Positions 1 through 5,438 of a stretch of 14,317 bases of DNA are shown in pieces. Where the stretch lies: NCBI GenBank assembly GCA_035512595.1, contig DATKDU010000143.1:1-14317 (forward strand), written 5' to 3'. Positions within the stretch are counted from its first letter, which is position 1; each line of letters opens with the position of its first letter. The translations under genes were made by a program, and so were the position numbers. This stretch comes from DATKDU01 sp035512595 (lineage in GTDB: Bacteria; Planctomycetota; Planctomycetia; Pirellulales; Pirellulaceae). A model generated the notes under the pieces. It saw only the letters and a program-made list of their open reading frames with translations, was not told the origin of the DNA and did not search any database.

Positions 1-24
1 TTCATTTCCGAGGAGACAACGGTG

Positions 25-423
25 ATGCAACGACCTATGACAGCAGCGATGGCACTGACGGTGCTGGCTCTGGCGGGCGCTGCCGTGGCCGAGGAAAAGG
101 CCAATCCAAATGGCACCTTCACCTGGAAATACAGCAATCAAACCGCCGTTCACACGCTGAAACTAAAGCTGGACGGGGAGAAGCTGACAGGGTCGATAAA
201 AAGCTTCCAGAGCGCCCCAGAATCGCCCATCGAGGATGCGACGTACAAAGACGGAATCGTCACCTTCAAGCACACCTACAAGGGTCGCGACGGTCAGAAA
301 ATCGTCGCCAGTTACGCGGGAACCGTCACCGAAGACGGGATTAAGGGAATGATTGAAATCAAACACCCTGAACGAACCAATTCGATCAAATGGGACTCGA
401 AGCGAGTAGAGACGCCTCCCTAA
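25..423 (+). CDS. Small secreted protein of unknown function
   Basis: About 132 residues. The N-terminus (MQRPMTAAMALTVLALAGAA..AEE) is a clear signal peptide with likely cleavage after AVA, so the mature protein of roughly 110 residues should be periplasmic or secreted. The rest alternates polar and hydrophobic residues in short strands (TFTWKYS, HTLKLKLDGEKLTGSIKS, GIVTFKHTYKG, KIVASYAGTVTEDGIKGMIE) with G/D turns, as in a small beta-barrel or beta-sandwich. Similar short 'GxxTWxxxG..LKLDGxKLTGxxxG' proteins are common in planctomycetes (recalled, not searched). GAGGAGA at 10-16 lies 8 nt before the ATG at 25; a GTG at 22 is also possible but too close to it. No cysteines or catalytic motif are seen. 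The gene is convergent with the next one, 17 nt apart. Function is not inferable. Confidence 0.85.
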   Translation: MQRPMTAAMALTVLALAGAAVAEEKANPNGTFTWKYSNQTAVHTLKLKLDGEKLTGSIKSFQSAPESPIEDATYKDGIVTFKHTYKGRDGQKIVASYAGTVTEDGIKGMIEIKHPERTNSIKWDSKRVETPP

Positions 424-440
424 AGATTTCGGCCTGGCAA

Positions 441-854
441 TCACACCCGCTCGGCTCGCCCGACCGCGGCAGCCACCTGCCGGCAGAACGCGGCCGGTCC
501 ATGTACGCAGATCACAAACTGGTTTCCGCTTGCCAGTGACAAAGCCCACCGATACTCGCGATCCAACAGGCCGGCATAGGACACGCCCCCCTCCTTGGCC
601 GGATTGCCGGCAAGTTGGATGAAGAGCGGCTCTAGCGGGTCACGGAAGCTGTAGGTGCCGACCCGCTCTACGATGCGCCAGCGGCCGTCGTGAACGTTCA
701 CGGTCCACCAGTACGCGGCCAGCTCGTAGCCGCCGGAGCGACAAGCTTCCATGATGGCGCCGTTCAATTCCATCTGGCTGAAAGACGCGGGCTGAGGACG
801 GCCGAAGACGACCAGCTCCAGCAGATTCCAGGAGAGCTCACAGCGGTAAAGCAC
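441..854 (-). CDS. Hypothetical protein, probable 3' part of a frameshifted gene
   Basis: The listed start is a GTG at 854, giving 137 residues rich in Trp, Tyr and Phe (e.g. YELAAYWWTVNVHDGRWRIV, YSFRDPLEPLFIQLAGNP, FVICVHGPAAFCRQVAAAVG), which looks like a genuine folded protein. Protein-like sequence in the same frame continues upstream to about position 957 (PRPYWIELYSEPYAWIETNL), but there is no ATG, GTG or TTG between 854 and the in-frame stop at 1041-1043. The coding sequence therefore starts before any possible start codon. The simplest reading is that this is the C-terminal half of the gene beginning at 1353, separated by a one-base shift near 955-965. No family recognised, no signal peptide seen. 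Confidence 0.6.
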   Translation of the reverse strand: MLYRCELSWNLLELVVFGRPQPASFSQMELNGAIMEACRSGGYELAAYWWTVNVHDGRWRIVERVGTYSFRDPLEPLFIQLAGNPAKEGGVSYAGLLDREYRWALSLASGNQFVICVHGPAAFCRQVAAAVGRAERV

Positions 855-930
855 CTCGGTCGCCTCGTAGGTCTGCGGCTCGAGGAATTCCTGCGGGAAG
901 AGGTTCGTCTCAATCCACGCATAGGGCTCG

Positions 931-1353
931 CTATATAGTTCGATCCAGTACGGTCGTGGGCCAACGGATCGGCATGCGGTCGTTCTCGGTCCCCGATGGA
1001 TTCGGTGAATCGGTGCCCGTCCAATGGACGACTCTTTCCGTCACTGGATGGATGTAGATTCCGTACGACCGACCGGCATGCCACATTCGGATCCGTAGCA
1101 ATCGCTTGCCAACGAAGGGGGCCAGAGCGTCGCGGAGCTTCTGCATCCGCTCCACGGCGAACATCCGGCGCATCCCCGCCAGCTCCGCCGCGATCAGCGA
1201 ATCGTAGACGGTCACCGCCCCCTCGGTGATCGTCTCGTCTACCAGGTAGTCGATCGTGCCGTGCTGCCCAAGCGCGCGCAGCTCCCCTTCGTCCCTGGCG
1301 GCAAGCGCCCGGCGCAGCAGTGGGACGTGTTCCTCGGCAATCGGGTTTCTCAT
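931..1353 (-). CDS. Hypothetical protein, probable 5' part of a frameshifted gene
   Basis: 140 residues starting MRNPIAEEHVPLLRRALAAR. It is mostly amphipathic helix (LRALGQHGTIDYLVDETITE, VYDSLIAAELAGMRRMFAVE, MQKLRDALAPFVGKRLLRIR) followed by strand-like sequence (MWHAGRSYGIYIHPVTERVV). No signal peptide, so probably cytoplasmic. The final residues after MPIRWP (TTVLDRTI, stop at 931-933) look like out-of-frame sequence, whereas the neighbouring frame at that point reads GPRPYWIELYSEPYAWIET and continues for about 170 residues. Joined with the downstream ORF it would make one protein of about 300 residues. The start lacks a strong ribosome binding site. No known domain recognised. It is transcribed divergently from the Nramp-like gene. 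Confidence 0.6.
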   Translation of the reverse strand: MRNPIAEEHVPLLRRALAARDEGELRALGQHGTIDYLVDETITEGAVTVYDSLIAAELAGMRRMFAVERMQKLRDALAPFVGKRLLRIRMWHAGRSYGIYIHPVTERVVHWTGTDSPNPSGTENDRMPIRWPTTVLDRTI

Positions 1354-1400
1354 GCCGATGAGTGTAACTCATCGGCTGCGTCCCCTGACTCCTGACTGAC

Positions 1401-1428
1401 TTTGGACTTTGGACTCAGGACTTTGGAC
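1401..1428. repeat. TTTGGAC heptamer repeats
   Basis: Three exact copies of TTTGGAC at 1401-1407, 1408-1414 and 1422-1428. The first two are directly tandem; the third follows a 7-nt spacer (TCAGGAC) that ends in the same GGAC. They lie in the 157-nt divergent spacer between the hypothetical gene starting at 1353 and the Nramp-like gene starting at 1511. They could be a degenerate simple repeat or protein-binding half-sites; the sequence does not distinguish these. Confidence 0.7.
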
Positions 1429-1510
1429 TTGAGTATTGGTTGACCCGGCCCGCGCGACAGTCCAAACTAACGCTCCCCCCCTTTCCTCTCTCCCGGAAGG
1501 ACGAGCGTTG

Positions 1511-3880
1511 ATGAGCGACCAGGCCGCGACTGCGTTTCAGGCTCCACACCCCGGCTCCAAGGCGATGCCCAAGTGGGATGCCGGCGAATTGATCGAAGCC
1601 CCCCGTTTCGCCTGGCGGAACATCCTGGCCATGATCGGCCCGGGGCTTGTGATGGGGGCCTCGGCCATCGGCGGCGGCGAGTGGCTGACCGGGCCGGCGG
1701 TTACTGCGAAGTACGGCGGCTCCCTCCTCTGGATCGCCACCGTCAGCATCCTTTTCCAGGTCATCTACAACATCGAGATCAGCCGCTACGCCCTTTACAC
1801 CGGCGAGCCGATCTTCACCGGCAAATGCCGCACGCTCCCCGGGCCGATGTTCTGGTTGATCGTCTATTTGCTGCTCGACTGGGGCTCGATCTTTCCGTAC
1901 CTGGTGGCCAACGGGGCGGTGCCGCTGGAGGCGATGATTCTTCAGCGGCTGCCGGATCACGCCCACAACGCCAGCGACTGGTGGCTGCACAAGTGGGTCT
2001 GCACGGGGCTGTACCTGCTGATGGTCGTGCCGCTGATCTTCGGCGGGAAGATCTACAACTCGCTGAAGGTGGTGATGGGGGCCAAGCTGGTGATCGTGAT
2101 CGGCTTTCTGCTGTTTTTGGGGGTCTTTTTTACCAGCCCCGCCAGTTGGTGGGAAATCACCAGCGGGCTGTTCAAGTTCGGCGCCGTCCCGGTCCAGCGG
2201 GGAGAAGACCTCAACGGCAACGGCATCCTCGATCCGGGCGAGGATTTCGACGGCGACGGGCATCTGGACGTCAACGAGTTCCTCCCCAAGACCGTCGATC
2301 TCGACGGCGATGGCATTCCTGATGACTGGGAGCGGGACGCCAAGGGGAACCCGATCAAAGGGATCGACCGCGACGGCGACGGCAAGATCGACGGCTACAA
2401 CGTGCAGAACGTCTTTACGTCGCTGTACGAGACGGGCACGTTGCCGACGATCGATTTCAGCATGATCGCCATCATCGCCGCGCTGGCGGCGATTGCCGGC
2501 AACGGCGGGTTGACCAACACGCCGATCAGCAATTTCACCCGCGATCAGGGGTGGGGCATGGGACACCAGGTGGGGGCGATCCCCAGCGTGGTCGGCGGCA
2601 AGGGGATCACGCTGTCGCACGTCGGCTGCGTCTTCGAGGTGAACGAGCAGACCCTGCCGCGCTGGCGGCGGTGGGTGCGGCACGTCGTCCGCGACCAAAC
2701 TTGCGTGTGGCTGGTCGCCTGCCTGATCGGCGTCTCGCTGCCGAGCATTCTTTCCGTGGAGTTCCTGCCGCGCGGCACCGAAGTAGACGACTGGAACATG
2801 GCGGCCATGACTGCCGGCGGGGTGCAAAGGCAGGTCGCGGAACCGCCGCCGACTGTGCTGGCGCATTACTCGCCGCTGCGGGGCCTGATCTCTGGTGAGC
2901 AGCTCGGGAAGTTCTTCTGGGGGGCGACCTTGTTCTGCGGGTTCCTCGTCCTATGCACCAGCCAGACGATGACGATCGACGGCTTCACCCGGCGCTGGGT
3001 CGATGTCACCTGGACCGCCAGCCCGCACATGCGCGAGCTGAAGACGAGCGCGATCAAGTACGTCTATTTCTCGGTGCTGGTGGCCCTGGTCTCGTTCGGC
3101 CTCTTGATTCTGTGGGTGACGGAGAAGCCCGGCTTCATCCTCAAGGTCTCCACCACCGGCTACAACTTCGCCTTTGCGTTCAGCGCCTGGCACACGCTGG
3201 CAATCAACCTGATTCTGCTGCCGCGGGAGCTGCGGCCGAACTGGTTCAGCCGCATCGGGCTGGTGCTGGCCGGCGTCTTCTTCACGTTCATGGGCGTGAT
3301 GGCGACGATGCAGCTTTATCGCGACGTGCGGCTGGAGCGGCTGCAAAAGGCGGCCGCCGAGTCGAAGACCGCAGTCCTGAGTGCCGAGCCGGCGGCGATT
3401 GTAACAACCGCCTCGCAGCCGCGAAATGTTGCCGAACTGCGGAGCGGCCTGTCGCGTAGACAGACCCATGGCACGCCTTCGTTTTTACCAGCTCTCGCTT
3501 CGGCGGCTGTTGCTGCTGACGGCCTTCATTGCCGGCGGATTGTGGCTGGGGCTGTGGTGGGTGGGGCGGATCACCCCCCACCGGGGAGAGACGCTCGTGA
3601 CGGCCCACGAGCAACGGGTTCTCCAGGCAATGAAGGCCGAACATGCGCTGACCTATTCCGATTCCGGACGGCCGATTCTTATGTGAACACCGGCCAATGT
3701 GACCCGTGTGGTCGCTCGCTGGCGGTACGGGGCCTATCGCGTCGTGGGGCTGGAGTTCCACGCTTCATCGCGACTGGACCCGGCCAGGCTCGCCCCCCAC
3801 CTGGCACAGCTCAAGCACCTGGAGTTCATCAAAATGCCGCACGCGTCGGTCGAGGAGTGGTCCGAGCGGCTGCCGGATAA
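1511..3880 (+). CDS. Nramp-superfamily membrane transporter, divergent, with EF-hand insertion
   Basis: Polytopic inner-membrane protein of the Nramp/COG1914 type. The TM1 region (residues about 37-62) matches the family frame GPGLVMGASAI....W, but the metal-binding DPGN is replaced by G54-G55-G56-E57. The TM6 region reads A329-G-N-G-G-L-T-N-T where MPH-type residues are expected. Further TMs are visible near 66-90, 101-120, 157-200, in about 401-530 and at 580-610. Residues 229-297 hold four calcium loops, listed separately. The start is ATG 1511, with GGAAGG at 1495-1500; a TTG at 1436 would add 25 non-family-like residues. The body ends plausibly soon after LYRDVRLERLQKAAAES. The ORF then runs to 3880 through low-complexity Pro/Arg/Gly sequence overlapping the next gene in another frame, so the last 130-140 residues are doubtful and may reflect a lost stop or frameshift. 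Substrate cannot be assigned: canonical Mn/Fe ligands are absent, and E57 may replace the binding Asn. Confidence 0.82.
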   Translation: MSDQAATAFQAPHPGSKAMPKWDAGELIEAPRFAWRNILAMIGPGLVMGASAIGGGEWLTGPAVTAKYGGSLLWIATVSILFQVIYNIEISRYALYTGEPIFTGKCRTLPGPMFWLIVYLLLDWGSIFPYLVANGAVPLEAMILQRLPDHAHNASDWWLHKWVCTGLYLLMVVPLIFGGKIYNSLKVVMGAKLVIVIGFLLFLGVFFTSPASWWEITSGLFKFGAVPVQRGEDLNGNGILDPGEDFDGDGHLDVNEFLPKTVDLDGDGIPDDWERDAKGNPIKGIDRDGDGKIDGYNVQNVFTSLYETGTLPTIDFSMIAIIAALAAIAGNGGLTNTPISNFTRDQGWGMGHQVGAIPSVVGGKGITLSHVGCVFEVNEQTLPRWRRWVRHVVRDQTCVWLVACLIGVSLPSILSVEFLPRGTEVDDWNMAAMTAGGVQRQVAEPPPTVLAHYSPLRGLISGEQLGKFFWGATLFCGFLVLCTSQTMTIDGFTRRWVDVTWTASPHMRELKTSAIKYVYFSVLVALVSFGLLILWVTEKPGFILKVSTTGYNFAFAFSAWHTLAINLILLPRELRPNWFSRIGLVLAGVFFTFMGVMATMQLYRDVRLERLQKAAAESKTAVLSAEPAAIVTTASQPRNVAELRSGLSRRQTHGTPSFLPALASAAVAADGLHCRRIVAGAVVGGADHPPPGRDARDGPRATGSPGNEGRTCADLFRFRTADSYVNTGQCDPCGRSLAVRGLSRRGAGVPRFIATGPGQARPPPGTAQAPGVHQNAARVGRGVVRAAAG
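2207..2401 (+). other. Four EF-hand-type calcium-binding loops inside the transporter
   Basis: Residues 233-297 of the Nramp-like protein contain four 12-residue DxDxDG-type loops: DLNGNGILDPGE (233-244), DFDGDGHLDVNE (245-256), DLDGDGIPDDWE (263-274) and DRDGDGKIDGYN (286-297). The first three have acidic or Asn ligands at positions 1, 3, 5 and 9 and Glu at 12; the fourth ends in Asn. The third loop, with Pro at position 8, resembles dockerin or thrombospondin-3 type repeats. The insert falls between predicted TM5 and TM6, a loop on the outer face in known Nramp topology, so it should be periplasmic where calcium is available. A structural or sensing role is inference. Confidence 0.85.
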
Positions 3881-3980
3881 GTACGCCGTGGTGCACTGTC
3901 CGTCGCAGGGGGATGAATCGCCGCGAACGATCCCGCCGCTTCGAGTGCCGCCGCTCGTAGAAAATCTGATAGTCCGCTAA
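3468..3980 (+). pseudogene. Small membrane-anchored LRR-like protein split by an in-frame TGA
   Basis: The frame from ATG 3468 reads MARLRFYQLSLRRLLLLTAF, a basic N-terminus followed by one TM helix (residues about 10-32, IAGGLWLGLWWVG). This start is typical of abundant small planctomycete membrane proteins (recalled). It stops at TGA 3684-3686. The same frame reopens at once (TPANVTRVVARWRYGAYRVV) and runs to 3980 with coding-like sequence, including an LRR-like stretch LAPHLAQLKHLEFIKMPHAS. Joined, it would be 170 residues. The second half could start separately at GTG 3699, but that gives a fragment with no membrane anchor. A nonsense mutation in one ancestral gene is the simplest reading; two independent short genes are the alternative. 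The 5' part overlaps the overlong transporter ORF. The ancestral transporter stop may have been TAG 3457-3459, 8 nt before this ATG, in a different frame from the present ORF. Confidence 0.6.
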
Positions 3981-4006
3981 AGCCCTGGCGTGCGAGCCTC
4001 TATGCG

Positions 4007-4025
4007 GGCCGGTCGATACCCGGCC
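4007..4025. terminator. Weak hairpin between convergent genes
   Basis: GGCCGG (4007-4012) and CCGGCC (4020-4025) form a 6-bp all-GC stem with a 7-nt loop, placed in the 83-nt gap between the 3' ends of the LRR-like gene and the epimerase gene. There is no T-tract on either side, so intrinsic termination is only a possibility. Confidence 0.25.
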
Positions 4026-4063
4026 ACTTCCAGCAGCTTATGGATCTCCGAAAAGCGGACTGG

Positions 4064-5050
4064 CTACTCGCCTTGCCCGCACTTCCACGCGATCACATCC
4101 CGCACGATCGCATCCAGATCGTTTCGCGGCACAAAGCCGATCGTCTGCTTGAGGCGGGTCAGGTCGGGGACGCGGTGGCGGATGTCTTCGAAGTCCTGGT
4201 CGTAGGCCTGGGCATAACTTTGGAATTCGATCCGCGAGCTGGAGCCGGCCAGGGCGACGACGCGCTGAGCCAGCTCCAGGATCGTGACCGGTTGGTCGCT
4301 GCCGATGTTGTAAACGTGCCCCGCGGCAGCCGGCGAATCCATCAGCTTGATCACCGCCGTGACAACGTCCCGCACATGAGCAAAGCAGCGCACTTGCCGC
4401 CCGTCGTCATGCACCACTAGCGGCTCGCCCGCGAGTGCAGCTTCGACAAACCGCGGCAGCACCATGCCGTAGGCCCCCGATTGCCGCGGACCGACGACGT
4501 TGAAGAAGCGGGCGATCACCACCGGCAATCCGAACTGCCGGGCGCAGGCCAGGGCCAGAAATTCATCGACCGCCTTGGAGACGCCGTAGCTCCACCGCGG
4601 TTTTGTCGTCGGTCCAAATACGAGATCGTCCTCTTCGGTCCAGGTGGCTTTCGGATTTTTGCCGTAGACTTCGCTGGTGCTGGCCAAGAAGAAGCGGACT
4701 TTCTGGCCGCTGCCGTTGCGGCGGCAGAGCTCGTCGAGCAGAAGCTGCGTGGGGTAGATGTTGCGCTCGATCGTCTGGAGCGGTTGGCGGGCGATGAGCG
4801 CGACGCCGACGGCGGCCGCCAGATGATAGACCTCGTCAATGCCGTCGAGGGCCTGCCGGACCAGATCGATGTCGGCCACGCTGCCGCGGAGGAACGTCAG
4901 CCGCTCGTGTGAGCCAGCGGCACTCAGATTCTCCGCCCGGCCGGTCGATTCGTCGTCGATGACGGTGACCGCATCGTCGCGGGCCAAGAGGGCCTCGGCC
5001 AGATGCGAGCCGATGAACCCTGCGCCGCCGGTGATGAGGACTCGTTTCAC
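4064..5050 (-). CDS. NAD-dependent nucleotide-sugar epimerase/dehydratase (extended SDR)
   Basis: 328 residues, a normal length for extended short-chain dehydrogenases. The Rossmann dinucleotide loop is G8-G-A-G11-F-I-G14. It is followed by VID32D33 at the end of strand 2, which favours NAD over NADP. Further SDR landmarks are HLAA at 76-79, the catalytic STSEVYG (124-130), SYGVSK with Tyr155 and Lys159, RFFNVVGPRQ, and a C-terminal substrate part (GMVLPRFVEAALAGEPLVVH, AHVRDVV, VYNIGSD). It resembles UDP-glucose/UDP-GlcNAc 4-epimerases and UDP-glucuronate decarboxylases, acting in the cytosol on nucleotide sugars for surface polysaccharide; the exact reaction cannot be chosen from sequence alone. 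The start GTG 5050 gives the canonical MKRVLITGGAGFIGSH. An upstream TTG at 5071 would add seven residues but lies inside a palindromic repeat. No strong ribosome binding site. No sugar-pathway neighbours in the window. Confidence 0.9.
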   Translation of the reverse strand: MKRVLITGGAGFIGSHLAEALLARDDAVTVIDDESTGRAENLSAAGSHERLTFLRGSVADIDLVRQALDGIDEVYHLAAAVGVALIARQPLQTIERNIYPTQLLLDELCRRNGSGQKVRFFLASTSEVYGKNPKATWTEEDDLVFGPTTKPRWSYGVSKAVDEFLALACARQFGLPVVIARFFNVVGPRQSGAYGMVLPRFVEAALAGEPLVVHDDGRQVRCFAHVRDVVTAVIKLMDSPAAAGHVYNIGSDQPVTILELAQRVVALAGSSSRIEFQSYAQAYDQDFEDIRHRVPDLTRLKQTIGFVPRNDLDAIVRDVIAWKCGQGE

Positions 5051-5057
5051 GCTCGTA

Positions 5058-5078
5058 GGGCAGGATTTCAACCTGTCC
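5058..5078. repeat. Small intergenic palindrome upstream of the epimerase gene
   Basis: GGGCAGG (5058-5064) and CCTGTCC (5072-5078) pair at six of seven positions, with a G-T wobble at the seventh, around a 7-nt loop. The wider phrase GTAGGGCAGG..CCTG resembles a short palindrome that recurs between genes in planctomycete genomes (recalled, not searched). It lies immediately upstream of the GTG start at 5050 and would form a hairpin in the 5' leader if transcribed. Confidence 0.5.
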
Positions 5079-5438
5079 GAAAAAGGGTTCGACGCACCCG
5101 TTACGCGGCCGGGCAGCGAAATGTTTGCCGCCAGCCCGCCGCATCCTCCATTGTGCTTGTCGGGCCTCCAATAAGTAGTAGGCGCACTCCGTGTGCCGTC
5201 GTTCTGGAGCCGACGAGGGGGACGGCACGCGTAACGCTCCGCTCCCGAGGAGCCAATACACCTTGCATAACCGCCAGTGCCGCAACTTTACCCTGCTGAG
5301 GGGCATGGTTAGACTGAACCTGGACGCCGCCGCTGCCCCCCTGGCAGGGCCAGTTGTCGCGCCCGTTCGTAAGAGCTTGCGCCAGCAGCAGTTGAGCGTG
5401 CTGGCCGGTCAGCCTCTCGTGGTCCACAGGTGAGCGTG
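5072..5438. other. Divergent intergenic region between the epimerase and TPR genes
   Basis: About 390 nt lie between the divergent starts at 5050 (-) and 5439 (+). No convincing coding sequence was found: the short ORFs here are of low protein quality and have no ribosome binding sites. The region contains two palindromic elements (5058-5078 and 5181-5231). It must hold promoters for both directions, including that of the four-gene cluster to the right, but no clear -35/-10 pair stands out. A GC-rich stretch with runs of C is present near 5330-5345. Confidence 0.5.
5181..5231. repeat. Nested inverted repeat, REP-like
   Basis: Two inverted repeats are nested. GGCGCAC (5181-5187) and GTGTGCC (5191-5197) form a near-perfect palindrome around TCC. 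CGTGTGCCGTC (5190-5200) pairs with GACGGCACGCG (5221-5231) with one mismatch around a 20-nt loop. The preceding TAGTAG and the core ..CACTCCGTGTGCCGTC.. match my memory of a dispersed intergenic element in planctomycetes, here degenerate. It may be a REP/MITE-like repeat or a transcript-level hairpin. No T-tract follows. Confidence 0.55.

Noticed and set aside
163..549. Minus-strand ORF over the small secreted protein
   Set aside because: Antisense shadow with no recognisable features; the sense gene has a signal peptide and a good ribosome binding site.
1415..2866. 483-codon minus-strand frame antisense to the transporter
   Set aside because: Composition is His/Asp/Arg/Pro-rich with no membrane or domain features; the sense strand encodes a clear Nramp-like protein.
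3684..3686. TGA read as selenocysteine
   Set aside because: No selenoprotein family resemblance and no SECIS-like stem-loop recognised immediately downstream; a nonsense mutation is simpler.
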